This document shows, piece by piece, positions 37,654 through 47,086 of a DNA stretch of 64,000 nt. The stretch is from Marinobacter denitrificans. GTDB taxonomy: Bacteria; Pseudomonadota; Gammaproteobacteria; Pseudomonadales; Oleiphilaceae. The DNA is taken from contig NZ_VMHN01000010.1 of the NCBI RefSeq assembly GCF_008795955.1, forward strand, positions 98,526-162,525. The letters are read 5' to 3'. The notes beneath the pieces are model-generated. The model had not been told where the DNA came from. It saw only the letters and a list, made by a program, of their open reading frames with translations, and did not search any database. Positions within the stretch are counted from its first letter, which is position 1, and every line of letters starts with the position of its first letter. The translations under genes and the position numbers were made by a program.

Positions 37654-40230
37654 ATGAGCAGCGACGAGCCTCTCCAGTCCGCAGACCGGGTATCCACCGG
37701 CCTGACCGGGCTGGATGAGGTTCTTGATGGCTTACGCATTGGCGATAACGTGGTCTGGCGGGTGTCTGATCTCAATGACTATCGCCGGTTCGTACATCCC
37801 TTCCTGAACGCTGCCGCCGATACCGGCCGGCAGATCATTTACCTTCGCTTTGGCGAGCACCCGCCCATTATCGAACAGCACCCGGCGGTCCGCACCATCG
37901 AGATTGATGCGCTGGGAGGCTTTGAAAGCTTTACCAGCAGAGTCTGGCACCTGATCGAACAGCACGGACGGGGCGCCTTTTACGTGTGTGACAGCCTCAG
38001 CGAGCTGCTGAACGCCTGGGCCACCGATACCATGGTGGGCAATTTCTTTCGGGTGGTGTGCCCGTTTCTGTTTGAGCTGGATACCGTGGCCTGGTTTGCG
38101 CTGCATCCGGACCGACACTCCCGCATGACGCTGGACCGTATCCGCGAAACAACACAGGTCATGATTGACGTCCATCGCCACGGCGACAATGTCCAGATCC
38201 ACCCCATAAAGGCCTGGCGCCGGCAATCACCCACCATGTTTCTCCCCCACCGGGAACACGAGGGCAGATTCGACCCCATTACTGACAGCAGCGACGCCAC
38301 CCGGCTACAGGCCAGCCTCGAACTGGAACACCTGCACCGGCAGCCGCTGCTGGACTACTGGGACCGCCTGTTCCAGGAAGCCAGCCGGGCGATCTCTGAA
38401 CAGGATGAAGGCTGCATTGCCGACTTACAGGAGCAGGTGCTGCAGGTAATGATCAGCAGGGACTCGCAGATACTGGCACTGGCACGGCGCTACCTGTCGC
38501 TGGAAGACCTGCTCAGTATCCGCGCCCGGCTGGTGGGTAGCGGCTACATCGGTGGCAAGGCGACCGGCATGTTGCTGGCCCGGAACATTCTGCTTAAGGA
38601 AGCGCCGGAATTGTGGCAGCAGCATCTGGAGCCCCATGATTCCAGTTATCTCGGCACCGACGCTTACTACGCTTTCCTGGTGCACAACGGGCTGTGGCCC
38701 TCGACCATGCGCCAGCGGTCTGAAGCAGGCTACCTGACCGAGGCTCCAGCCCTGAGAGAGGGCATATTGGCCGGCCAGTTCCCCGATGAAATCCGTAGCG
38801 AACTGGAGCGGCTGCTGGATCATTATGGCCAGTACCCGATCCTGGTACGGTCATCAAGCCTCCAGGAAGATGGTTTCGGCAACGCCTTTGCCGGAAAGTA
38901 CGAGAGCGTCTTCCTGGTCAATCAGGGGGCGCCCGAGCAACGCCTGACGGCTCTCGAAGATGCCATTCGTAAGGTCTATGCGTCCTCCATGAGTGAAGAT
39001 GCCCTGCGCTACCGCAAACAACGGGGGCTGGATCAACGGGAAGAGCCCATGGCATTGCTGATCCAGCGCGTCAATGGCCGCTTCCATGGCCGTTACTATC
39101 TGCCGGATGCGGCAGGTGTAGGCGTATCCCGCAACACCTTCGCCTGGGACCATACGATGGACCCCAAAGCCGGCATGGTGAGGATGGTCATGGGGCTTGG
39201 AACGCGGGCGGTGGACCGGATAGAAGGAGATCACGCCTGTGTCATGGCCCTGGATCAACCCACCCGGCAGCCCTTCCGCAACCAGGATGAATCCTACCGT
39301 GACTCCCAGCATCTGGTCGATCTGCTGGACCTGCAAGAGGGTACGCTGGATACCCGGCCCCTGAGCCAGCTTTTGGAAACCACAACCGAACTGCCCATGG
39401 CACACCTCGCGGAAGTCGACCGGGCGGCCACCACCCGTGCCGAACAGATCGGGCTGAAAGGCGCTGTCTGGCGCCTGACTTTCCGGCCGCTAGTACAACA
39501 AGGGCCGTTCATTTCAAGGCTTTCCAGCCTGTTGCAAACACTTGAGGCCGGCTACCAACATCCGGTCGATGTGGAATTCACCCTGCACCTCGACGACGAG
39601 GGCGACCCCTCCTTCAACCTTGTGCAATGCCGCCCCCTGGCCACGATAGGCGAGACCGGGCCGGTGGAACTTCCGGACAATGTGCCGCAGGACCAGCTTC
39701 TTTTTAGCACGGAGGGCCACTTTATGGGCGGCAACATCAACCTGTCCATCCAGCGGGTGATCCGGGTGGATGCGACCGTTTACGGGGAGCTCAACACCAG
39801 CCAGCGCTATGAGGTGGCCCGCCTGATAGGTGAGCACGTCCGGTCCGCCAATATGCCAACCCTGCTGATCGGGCCCGGCCGGTGGGGTACCAGCAGCCCG
39901 GAACTGGGCGTGCCGGTTCGTTTCTCCGATATTTCCGGTGTCGCCGCTCTCGTTGAAGTGTCGGAAAAAGCAGGCCACATGGTGCCGGACCTGTCCTATG
40001 GCTCCCACTTTTTCCAGGATCTGGTGGAAACCGGCATTGCCTACGCCGCCCTGTTTCCCGAAAACAGCCACTGCCGGTATTTCCCGGAGCATCTGACCGC
40101 CACACCCGCTGTCGCAAAGTCACCACCCACACCCGCCACCGCGGTTGAGGTTCATGACTTCAGCCACCGGCCACTTCAATTGCGGGGCGATATTATCCGC
40201 CAGCGACTGGTCTGTTACTTCCCCGATTGA
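37654..40230 (+). CDS. KaiC-like domain fused to a PEP/pyruvate-binding (PPDK_N) domain
   Basis: 858-residue protein. Residues 1-200 resemble a RecA/KaiC-like domain (STGLTGLDEVLDGLRIGDNVVWR), but the Walker A lysine is not visible. From about 290 onward is the ATP-grasp part of PEP synthase/pyruvate phosphate dikinase (GYIGGKATGMLLARN, LVRSSSLQEDGFGNAFAGKYESV, MVMGLGTRAVDR, FNLVQCRPLA). The phosphohistidine swivel domain and the TIM barrel of full PEP synthases are absent, so it cannot complete that reaction alone. Pairing with gdhA suggests a carbon/nitrogen or energy-state role, which is inference. Confidence 0.8.
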   Translation: MSSDEPLQSADRVSTGLTGLDEVLDGLRIGDNVVWRVSDLNDYRRFVHPFLNAAADTGRQIIYLRFGEHPPIIEQHPAVRTIEIDALGGFESFTSRVWHLIEQHGRGAFYVCDSLSELLNAWATDTMVGNFFRVVCPFLFELDTVAWFALHPDRHSRMTLDRIRETTQVMIDVHRHGDNVQIHPIKAWRRQSPTMFLPHREHEGRFDPITDSSDATRLQASLELEHLHRQPLLDYWDRLFQEASRAISEQDEGCIADLQEQVLQVMISRDSQILALARRYLSLEDLLSIRARLVGSGYIGGKATGMLLARNILLKEAPELWQQHLEPHDSSYLGTDAYYAFLVHNGLWPSTMRQRSEAGYLTEAPALREGILAGQFPDEIRSELERLLDHYGQYPILVRSSSLQEDGFGNAFAGKYESVFLVNQGAPEQRLTALEDAIRKVYASSMSEDALRYRKQRGLDQREEPMALLIQRVNGRFHGRYYLPDAAGVGVSRNTFAWDHTMDPKAGMVRMVMGLGTRAVDRIEGDHACVMALDQPTRQPFRNQDESYRDSQHLVDLLDLQEGTLDTRPLSQLLETTTELPMAHLAEVDRAATTRAEQIGLKGAVWRLTFRPLVQQGPFISRLSSLLQTLEAGYQHPVDVEFTLHLDDEGDPSFNLVQCRPLATIGETGPVELPDNVPQDQLLFSTEGHFMGGNINLSIQRVIRVDATVYGELNTSQRYEVARLIGEHVRSANMPTLLIGPGRWGTSSPELGVPVRFSDISGVAALVEVSEKAGHMVPDLSYGSHFFQDLVETGIAYAALFPENSHCRYFPEHLTATPAVAKSPPTPATAVEVHDFSHRPLQLRGDIIRQRLVCYFPD

Positions 40231-40294
40231 CCCCCGGCAATCAGACACGCGATTTCCCCACCGCTTACCGGCCTCTGCTGATAGAATCCCGTCC

Positions 40295-41566
40295 ATGGAA
40301 TGGCTCACCCAATCTCAGACCGGTTTTCAACAGGCGGCCCGCTATCTGCTGGGGATGCGGCTGACCCTTGTTGCTCTTCAACTGATGACGGCCGCCGTTG
40401 CCGAAACCATGGTTTCCCTGGCGCACCGGGCCGAGGCCCTGATACTGAGCCTGGTGTATGCCGTTGTAGCAACACTGGGCTGGCTATGGTTTACCCGGCG
40501 GCCGCCCCGCTCCACCGCGACGGTCAGCCTGGCTCTAGCCATCGACCTGCTGCTGATTGGCGCCTGGCTTTACTTCACCGGTGGTTATACCAACCCGCTG
40601 GTTTCACTACTGTTGCTGCCGATCGCAGTAGCTATCATCCTGGTGCCACTGGGCCATAGCATTGCCATAACCATTGCCGGCGTGGCGATCTACACCTCTC
40701 TGGTGCTCTGGCATACGCCGCTTACCCATGAACATCACAGCGCAAATCTGGCGCAGTTGCACCTGGTGGGCATGTGGGTGACCTTCGCGATTACGGCCGT
40801 CATCCTGCTGCTTGTGGTTGGTGCGCTTGCCCGCCGTCTGCGTCTGCAACAGTCACAGCTGGCACAGATACGGGAGACCCGCCTGCGGGATGAGCAGATC
40901 ATCGCCCTGGGGCTTTCCTCTGCCGCCGTAGCCCACCGCCTGGGCACCCCGCTGAACACCATGGCCCTGCTGGTGGAGGAGATGAAATCCGCAGCACCGG
41001 GCAGCGACTCCCTTGCGGAGGACCTCAGGCTGATGGAAAACCAACTGACTCTGTGCAGTGGACATCTTCAACAACTGACCAGCGCCGCCGTGCAGGCCAG
41101 AACCGCGCAACTGGAAACCCTGCCGGCCCGACGCTGGATCATGCGGTTGAGGGAGTCCGCCACCCTGCTCTGGCCCGGGGCGATCATTGACTGGCAACAG
41201 CCGTTTCCCGACGGCCCGGTGGCAGTGGACACCACGCTTGACCAGGCCATCCTTAACCTGCTTGCCAATGCCGTAGCCGCCAGCCCGTCCTGGGTTGCCA
41301 TCAGCGCTCGTGATGGCGCCGAAGGGTGGCTTGAGGTGATTGTGGAGGACCACGGCGATGGACTGGAGACCGCCCTCGGGGGCGCACTCGGCGAACAAGT
41401 GGTGAGTTCCGAAAATGGTCTCGGGGTTGGCCTGTTTCTCTCTAATGCCACCATCCAGCGGCTCGGGGGAACCCTGAAAGCCCGCGTTACCGCACAGGGC
41501 ACAACCATGATTATCGCTCTGCCGATTGCAACCGGTAACAGCAATCACAAAGGAGACTATGCGTGA
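40295..41566 (+). CDS. regB: RegB/PrrB-like sensor histidine kinase
   Basis: 423 residues. Six hydrophobic helices (about 20-205) precede a short H-box AAVAHRLGTPLNT with the phospho-His, then an ATPase domain (LLANAVAASP, DHGDGL, GLGVGLFLSN). This layout matches RegB/PrrB/RoxS redox sensors, which respond to quinone state. The open frame continues upstream into the previous gene, but ATG 40295 gives the usual N-terminus. The stop overlaps the regulator start by four bases. Confidence 0.86.
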   Translation: MEWLTQSQTGFQQAARYLLGMRLTLVALQLMTAAVAETMVSLAHRAEALILSLVYAVVATLGWLWFTRRPPRSTATVSLALAIDLLLIGAWLYFTGGYTNPLVSLLLLPIAVAIILVPLGHSIAITIAGVAIYTSLVLWHTPLTHEHHSANLAQLHLVGMWVTFAITAVILLLVVGALARRLRLQQSQLAQIRETRLRDEQIIALGLSSAAVAHRLGTPLNTMALLVEEMKSAAPGSDSLAEDLRLMENQLTLCSGHLQQLTSAAVQARTAQLETLPARRWIMRLRESATLLWPGAIIDWQQPFPDGPVAVDTTLDQAILNLLANAVAASPSWVAISARDGAEGWLEVIVEDHGDGLETALGGALGEQVVSSENGLGVGLFLSNATIQRLGGTLKARVTAQGTTMIIALPIATGNSNHKGDYA

Positions 41567-42096
41567 GCGAGCAATCTCTCTGGCTTCTTGTGGATGATGA
41601 CGATGCCTTCCTGCAGGTTCTTCAACGCTCGCTCGGCCGCCAGGGCATAGAATCGCGTCTGGCGCGGAACCAGCAGGAGGCCAGAGAGGCGCTGGCCGCA
41701 GGCAACGTTCATCGCTGTGTTCTGGATCTGAACCTGGCGGGGGAAAGCGGCCTGCAGCTGCTACCGGAGCTTCTGGACATAAACCCGGAACTGGAGGTCC
41801 TCGTACTGACGGGGTACGGCAGCATTGCCACGGCTGTCGAAGCCATGCGCCGCGGCGCTGTGAACTACCTGTGTAAACCGGTGACGGTCAGTCAATTACT
41901 GGCAAGTTTCGAGCCGCTCGAAGTTCCGCCGAACCTCAGGAACGCGCCTCCCTCGGTGGAGGAAATGGAGTGGGAGCATATCCAGCGAATTCTCAACGAC
42001 AACGATGGTAACGTGTCCGCCACCGCCCGGGCCCTGAACATGCACCGTCGGACACTGCAGCGAAAGCTGCAGAAACACTCCCACTGGCGAAACTAG
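41563..42096 (+). CDS. regA: RegA/PrrA-like response regulator
   Basis: 177 residues: receiver domain with the acidic pocket DDDD and the phospho-Asp in VLDLNLAGESG, switch Thr in VLTGYGSIATAVEAM, and Lys in CKPVT. A Fis-type helix-turn-helix closes it (NVSATARALNMHRRTLQRKL). This matches the RegA/PrrA/RoxR family, global redox regulators. The start is GTG, overlapping the kinase stop. It converges with the CbiM-like gene. Confidence 0.9.
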   Translation: MSEQSLWLLVDDDDAFLQVLQRSLGRQGIESRLARNQQEAREALAAGNVHRCVLDLNLAGESGLQLLPELLDINPELEVLVLTGYGSIATAVEAMRRGAVNYLCKPVTVSQLLASFEPLEVPPNLRNAPPSVEEMEWEHIQRILNDNDGNVSATARALNMHRRTLQRKLQKHSHWRN

Positions 42097-42111
42097 CCGG
42101 CTACCTGCCGC

Positions 42112-42771
42112 TCAACGGTAGCGACTCTGATCAAGCGTCTTCAACCGGTCCGGATGGAACACCATCAGCCCGGTGACGAAGGTGCCGTTCACAAACCCCT
42201 CTGGAAGCATGAACAGAGGCAGGTACCGCAGATACTCGTGGATCAGCTCACCAAACGTATATACACCGGCGGACCACAGCATCAGGCACATCACCACACC
42301 GGCTACGGCAACAGAAATACCAGCCCCGAAAAAACCACAGAAAAAGATATAGGCAAAAAAATTCCTGAAATTGCGCTTCCGCTCCCAACGCATGATGCCG
42401 TGGCTGACAAGAGCCGGCACCATCACCGTTACCAGCCCGTTGGCGGCGAAGGCGATCAGCGGTTCACGCCCGGTAATCACCGTTATCACCAACGCCAGAA
42501 GCCCGCACAGCACCGCCAGCCGCCATCCCAGCATCAGGGTGATCAGCGTGATACCAAATATATGAATGGACAGCCCGGGAGAGATCCCTGCCCTTAACTG
42601 CCAGATAAACCCCAGGGCCACAGCGGCACCGAAGAAGGAATGTTGCAGGGCCTGGTCGCGGCGGAATTCCGACCAATTGGTGCCCCGTACAGCATTAACC
42701 AGGACCGCCAGGAAGATCAGCCCTGTGATGATCAGCTGGCTGGCAGAGAGCAGGTTCTCTGTCATTCCCAT
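42112..42771 (-). CDS. CbiM-like energy-coupling-factor permease
   Basis: 219-residue protein with about six helices, resembling the CbiM substrate-specific component for cobalt/nickel ECF transporters, without its CbiQ/CbiO partners. Typical segments are SIHIFGITLITLMLGW and LIAFAANGLVTVMVPAL. The N-terminal metal-ligand motif of true CbiM (MHI) is not seen, so metal transport is uncertain. The start codon lies inside the 3' end of the SulP frame (77-base overlap). Confidence 0.72.
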   Translation of the reverse strand: MGMTENLLSASQLIITGLIFLAVLVNAVRGTNWSEFRRDQALQHSFFGAAVALGFIWQLRAGISPGLSIHIFGITLITLMLGWRLAVLCGLLALVITVITGREPLIAFAANGLVTVMVPALVSHGIMRWERKRNFRNFFAYIFFCGFFGAGISVAVAGVVMCLMLWSAGVYTFGELIHEYLRYLPLFMLPEGFVNGTFVTGLMVFHPDRLKTLDQSRYR

Positions 42772-44521
42772 AGTGTCGATGCTCCGATTCAGATCGTCGG
42801 GCCGCCGATTCAGGGGACTTGGTCAGCACCTTCCAGGCCTCGTAGGCACTCAGAAAGACCTGTCCGCCAAGGTTCGCCAACAGCTCAGTGCCGCCGAGGC
42901 GATCCATAACAGGGCCCTTTACGTCTGAAAGATGCAGGCAGACACCTGCATCCGTCAACCGCTCGTTGATCGCTTCCAGACTTTCAAGAGCGGAGGCGTC
43001 CACCTGATTGACCGCTGTGCATACCAGCACCAGGTCCTGCAGTTCCGGCTGCCGCGTCACCAGGTCCATTACGGTTTCTTCCAGAAAACGGGCATTGGCA
43101 AAATAAAGGCTTTCGTCCACCCGCAGGAAAGTCACTTTCGGACACAGCTCCACCTGATGGCGAAGCACGTTCCGAAAGTGTTCAGTGCCCGGTACGCGAC
43201 CAACTACTGCACTGTGGGGACGGCTTGTCCGGTACAGGAACAGGCCGATGGACAGTGCCACGCCTGCCACGATACCGGCCTCCACGCTGTAAAACAGTGT
43301 CAGCAGAATAGTAGCCAGCATGGCGCCGAAATCGGAGCGGGAATAGCGCCAGGTGCGGACCAGGGCCGGCAGATCAATCAATGTGGCAACAGCCACGATG
43401 ATGGTGGCTGCCAGGGTTGCCACTGGCAGGTAGGCAATGGCGGGGGTCAGAAACAGAGTCGCGAGGGCAATACCAACGGCCGTGAACAGGCCTGCAGCCG
43501 GGGTTTCGGCACCGGCATCAAAATTCACCACAGAACGGGAGAAGCCACCCGTAACCGGCATCCCCCCGGAGAAGCCCGCCCCCAGGTTCGCGGCACCAAG
43601 GCCAATCAGTTCCTGATCCGGGTCAATACGCTGGCGCCGTTTTGCGGCCAGTGTCTGGCCAACCGACACCGATTCGACAAACCCGACAACACTGATCAGC
43701 AGCGCTCCCACCGCCAGCTGTTTCCAGAGCGACAGCTCCAGCGGTGGCAGGGTGAATTCCGGCAGCCCCCGGGGAATTTCCCCGACCACATCCATACCCC
43801 TGGCGTCCAGTCCCAGCCACCAGGCCAGCAGGGTGGAGACAAATACCGCAAGAATGGGGGCTGTCTTGGTGAGGATATCCGCCATTCTCGCTCCCAGGCC
43901 CAGGCGCCTGAGCAGGGGTTTGAGCTTTTTGCGGGACAGTACAAGAAACAGCAGCGCGCCGATCCCCACCAACAGGGTGGGCAGGTGGGTATCGCCCAGA
44001 TTCGCCAACAGTGACGACCCAATCTCCAGAAGGTTATGGCCAGAGGCCTCCACCCCAAGGATATGTTTCAGCTGACTGGCTGCAATCACCAACCCGGAGG
44101 CCGTGATAAAACCCGAAATCACCGGATGGCTGAGAAAATTGGCGAGGAACCCCAGCCTCAGCACACCCATCAGAAAAAGCATCAGCCCGGACATCACCCC
44201 CAGCAACACCGCCCCGGCGACATACGCGGGGCTGCCGGCCTCGGCAATCGGAGCAAGCGCTGCTGCCGTCATCAGAGCAATCACGGCCACTGGGCCCACG
44301 GACAGTGTGCGGCTGGTTCCGAACAGGGCGTAGAGCGCCAGCGGCAGGATGCTGGCGTACAAGCCCACCTGGGCAGGCAACCCGGCCAGCAGGGCATAAG
44401 CCAGGGACTGGGGGATCAGCATAACCGTAACGATGACGGCCGCCACCAGATCGCTGACGGCGTGCTCGCGCCGATAGGTGGGCAGCCAACCCAGGAAAGG
44501 CAGGTACTGTTTCAGTTTCAT
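42695..44521 (-). CDS. SulP family anion transporter with STAS domain
   Basis: 608 residues. The membrane part starts with GWLPTYRREHAVSDLVAAVIV and carries the SulP signature region (PQSLAYALLAGLPAQVGLY). A C-terminal STAS domain follows at about 445-560 (VDASALESLEAIN). Substrates of this family are sulfate, bicarbonate or dicarboxylates. GAGGT lies five bases before the ATG. It is seven bases downstream of the persulfide-dioxygenase-like gene, so sulfate or sulfite handling is plausible. The last 25 or so residues are low in family similarity and lie over the CbiM-like gene. Confidence 0.9.
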   Translation of the reverse strand: MKLKQYLPFLGWLPTYRREHAVSDLVAAVIVTVMLIPQSLAYALLAGLPAQVGLYASILPLALYALFGTSRTLSVGPVAVIALMTAAALAPIAEAGSPAYVAGAVLLGVMSGLMLFLMGVLRLGFLANFLSHPVISGFITASGLVIAASQLKHILGVEASGHNLLEIGSSLLANLGDTHLPTLLVGIGALLFLVLSRKKLKPLLRRLGLGARMADILTKTAPILAVFVSTLLAWWLGLDARGMDVVGEIPRGLPEFTLPPLELSLWKQLAVGALLISVVGFVESVSVGQTLAAKRRQRIDPDQELIGLGAANLGAGFSGGMPVTGGFSRSVVNFDAGAETPAAGLFTAVGIALATLFLTPAIAYLPVATLAATIIVAVATLIDLPALVRTWRYSRSDFGAMLATILLTLFYSVEAGIVAGVALSIGLFLYRTSRPHSAVVGRVPGTEHFRNVLRHQVELCPKVTFLRVDESLYFANARFLEETVMDLVTRQPELQDLVLVCTAVNQVDASALESLEAINERLTDAGVCLHLSDVKGPVMDRLGGTELLANLGGQVFLSAYEAWKVLTKSPESAARRSESEHRHYGNDREPALCQPADHHRADLPGGPG

Positions 44522-44528
44522 CCGTACC

Positions 44529-45395
44529 TCAGAACAGGTTGACGGGTACTTTCAGATAAACCTGACCGTTGTCTTCCGCCGGAGGCATATGCCCTGCCCG
44601 CATGTTCACCTGTACGGACGGCAATATCAGCCGTGGCATATCCAGGGTGGCATCACGCTCGGTGCGCATTTTCACAAAATCATCCTCAGAGATGCCTTCG
44701 TGCACATGAATGTTGTTGCGGCGCTGCTCCGCCACCGTGGTCATATGCTGGAACTCTTCCCGCTCGGGGGCCTTGTAGTCGTGGCACAGGAAAATACGGG
44801 TCTCCGGTGGTAACGCCAGAACCTTCTGGATTGAGTGATACAGCGTGCGGGCATTGCCACCGGGAAAATCACACCGTGCCGTTCCGTAGTCCGGCATGAA
44901 CAGGGTATCCCCTACAAAGGCCGCATCTCCAATCACGTAGGTCAGGCAGGCCGGGGTGTGGCCCGGCGTGTGCAGCACCCGCCCTTCCAGATTACCGATC
45001 CGGAAGCTGTCACCTTCTTTAAACAGGGCATCAAACTGGCTGCCGTCGCGGGCGAATTCGGTACCGGCATTGAATGCCTTGCCGAAAATCTCCTGCACCT
45101 CAACGATGTGGGCACCAATGCCGGTTTTGCCACCAAGCTCCGTGTGCAGGTAGGGCGCTGCAGACAGGTGGTCCGCATGAACGTGGGTCTCAATGATCCA
45201 CTCCACCTTGAGATCCTTCTTCCGGATATAGTCGATAATCTCATTGGCAGAACGTACATCGGTCTTTCCTGCGGCATAGTCAAAATCGAGAACGGAATCG
45301 ATGATGGCGCAGGCATTGCTGTCGGGATCACTGACAACATAGCTGAATGTATTGGTGGGTTCGTCAAAAAAGTGCTGGACGAGTGGATTGGTCAT
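44529..45395 (-). CDS. MBL-fold metallohydrolase, persulfide dioxygenase-like
   Basis: 288 residues. Metal-binding motifs are ETHVHADHLSAAPYL, HTPGHTPACLTYV and a late FLCHDY. This is the ETHE1/Blh-type arrangement, with a mononuclear iron in persulfide dioxygenases that oxidise glutathione persulfide to sulfite. The start at 45395 follows GGGAG; ATGs at 45404 and 45419 are alternatives. It leads the SulP gene by seven bases, giving a small sulfur operon. An inverted repeat sits just upstream. Confidence 0.87.
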   Translation of the reverse strand: MTNPLVQHFFDEPTNTFSYVVSDPDSNACAIIDSVLDFDYAAGKTDVRSANEIIDYIRKKDLKVEWIIETHVHADHLSAAPYLHTELGGKTGIGAHIVEVQEIFGKAFNAGTEFARDGSQFDALFKEGDSFRIGNLEGRVLHTPGHTPACLTYVIGDAAFVGDTLFMPDYGTARCDFPGGNARTLYHSIQKVLALPPETRIFLCHDYKAPEREEFQHMTTVAEQRRNNIHVHEGISEDDFVKMRTERDATLDMPRLILPSVQVNMRAGHMPPAEDNGQVYLKVPVNLF

Positions 45396-45420
45396 AATAC
45401 TCATCTCCCGGTCATTCATA

Positions 45421-45443
45421 TTTAGTTCTAAGCATATACTAAA
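45421..45443. promoter_or_regulatory. TTTAGT-N11-ACTAAA inverted repeat before the MBL/SulP operon
   Basis: A perfect six-base inverted repeat in an AT-rich stretch about 25 bases upstream of the MBL start. ArsR-type persulfide sensors (BigR/SqrR) control comparable blh genes elsewhere through AT-rich palindromes, so this is a candidate operator. No ArsR gene is in the window. Confidence 0.5.
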
Positions 45444-45471
45444 ATGAAATATAGAGGGAAATGATCTTTGG

Positions 45472-46986
45472 TTATAGCCGCGATGGTCCTGATGCATTGG
45501 CGAAACAGTCGCGCCCGGCCTGTTTGGCTAGATAGAGCCGGTTATCCGCGCACCCGATCAGGGCTTCCGAGGTCGGAGCGTCGGCGGTATCGTCATCAAT
45601 CGCATCCACACCTGCGCTGACGGTCAGGGAAATGCTCTGTCCTTCAAATACAAACTCGTAACCCCGGACCGTGGTGATAATTCGGCTCACTACCTCTCCG
45701 GCAGCTTCACCGTCGGTGGCAGAAAAGACAACGACGAACTCCTCGCCACCAAAACGGGCAACCACATCCGTGGCACGGGTGTGCGCGAGCAGAATACCGG
45801 TGAACTCCCTCAGCACGTAGTCGCCAGCCAGGTGGCCGAGGGTGTCGTTGACCCGTTTGAAATGGTCGATGTCAAACAGCGCCACCGCAAATGGCTGCCG
45901 CTCGCGATTCCAGAGGGCCATCATTTCATCCAGGCGGGGGTAGAGATAGCGGCGATTGTGAAGGCCGGTCAATGGGTCCCGTATCGACTGGTTCGTCAGT
46001 TCCTCCTCCAGGCGATGACGTTCCAGGGCGCCAGACAGCAGCCCGGAGACAATGATCAACAGGTCCGCCTGATCTTTGCGCCAGACCCTCTGGCTGAGAG
46101 AGTCAACACCAAAAAAACCGGACACAACGCCCCGGGTACGAACCGGAACACAGAACATGGAGCTGACGCCCTGTTCCGTCAGCAGGGCTTTTTCAGGGGC
46201 CGCTTCCTCGGGTAATGCGTCCACTTCCTCGATAAAAACGACCCCGTTTTCCCGGATCATCCGGTCGATCTGGCCATGCCACCAGGCAAAGGTATCAATC
46301 GGCACCTGCTGCTGAGAGTTGATCAACGGCTCAACGCCTTCGCGGCACCATTCATGGGTGTTCGTCATTTCATCCCGCCGCTCTGAAAAACGGTACAGGT
46401 AAGCCCGGTCTACGCCAAAGAACTGGCCGATAGCCTCCAGCACCTGATTAATGCTCTGATCAATGTTGCCAAAGCCGCGGGTGATAAAATCCGAGGACAA
46501 TCGTGCGATCAGCTTCTGGAAACCCGCCTGGAAAGCAAACTCGGCCTCACTCTCCCGCAGAGAGAACTCAAGGTCCTTGAACGCCTGGATATCATTGAAC
46601 TGGCCGTACCAGAGTATGCTGCCGTCAGCCTGGAGCTCAGGAATGGAGTCGGATTCAAACCAGTGGTAGTCACCGCTGGCCAGGCGCATCCTGGCCTGAT
46701 GCTGCCACGGCGAAAGCTTTTTGGCGGATTCGGCAATACTGGCGGCCACACCGGCCACATCCGCCGGGTGGATCACCGAGAATACCGTTTCTCCATCCCT
46801 GCGCAGGTCTGCAGGCTCAATTCCGAACAGCTCGCGAACACGCTCACTGACAAAGGGATACCGGTGATGTTGCCCGTCAGCACTGCGCTCATAGATAAAC
46901 AGAACCCCGGGCACTCCCGACGCCAGCTTCGGAAACAGTTCCGTCGGCCGGAGGTTTCCCGGCCAGTCGTCTTCAAATCGCGGCAT
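45472..46986 (-). CDS. PAS-GAF-GGDEF diguanylate cyclase
   Basis: 504-residue soluble protein. A PAS domain is at about 20-140 (PFVSERVRELFGI, GSILWYGQFNDIQ). A GAF domain follows at 160-320 (FFGVDRAYLYRFSERRDEMTNTHEW, SMFCVPVRTRGVVSGFFGVD). The GGDEF domain has TNQSIRDPLTGLHNRRYL, VALFDIDHFKRVNDTLGH and GGEEF, with an RATD inhibitory site five residues before it. It should synthesise c-di-GMP under control of an unknown small ligand or redox cue. Confidence 0.93.
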   Translation of the reverse strand: MPRFEDDWPGNLRPTELFPKLASGVPGVLFIYERSADGQHHRYPFVSERVRELFGIEPADLRRDGETVFSVIHPADVAGVAASIAESAKKLSPWQHQARMRLASGDYHWFESDSIPELQADGSILWYGQFNDIQAFKDLEFSLRESEAEFAFQAGFQKLIARLSSDFITRGFGNIDQSINQVLEAIGQFFGVDRAYLYRFSERRDEMTNTHEWCREGVEPLINSQQQVPIDTFAWWHGQIDRMIRENGVVFIEEVDALPEEAAPEKALLTEQGVSSMFCVPVRTRGVVSGFFGVDSLSQRVWRKDQADLLIIVSGLLSGALERHRLEEELTNQSIRDPLTGLHNRRYLYPRLDEMMALWNRERQPFAVALFDIDHFKRVNDTLGHLAGDYVLREFTGILLAHTRATDVVARFGGEEFVVVFSATDGEAAGEVVSRIITTVRGYEFVFEGQSISLTVSAGVDAIDDDTADAPTSEALIGCADNRLYLAKQAGRDCFANASGPSRL

Positions 46987-47006
46987 AGACGCTCAGTAGC
47001 TCCGGA

Positions 47007-47034
47007 TACAAGGGGCCGGGGCTGGCCCCTTGTA
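47007..47034. terminator. Perfect hairpin between the TPR gene and the GGDEF gene
   Basis: TACAAGGGGCC pairs with GGCCCCTTGTA around a six-base loop. It lies downstream of the TPR gene stop, at the end of the four-gene minus-strand operon. No T tract is present, so it may act as a processing or attenuation hairpin or a weak terminator. Confidence 0.55.
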
Positions 47035-47086
47035 TGGAGTGTAGAGCAAGGTGACAGTAGCTGCGAGCTGTAAAAGCCGGTGAGGA

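Noticed and set aside
40145..40294. Upstream extension of the RegB-like kinase
   Set aside because: Overlaps the end of the previous gene in another frame; ATG 40295 gives the family N-terminus.
42932..44014. 360-codon plus-strand open frame opposite SulP
   Set aside because: Shadow of the SulP gene; low-complexity Gln/His content and no start context.
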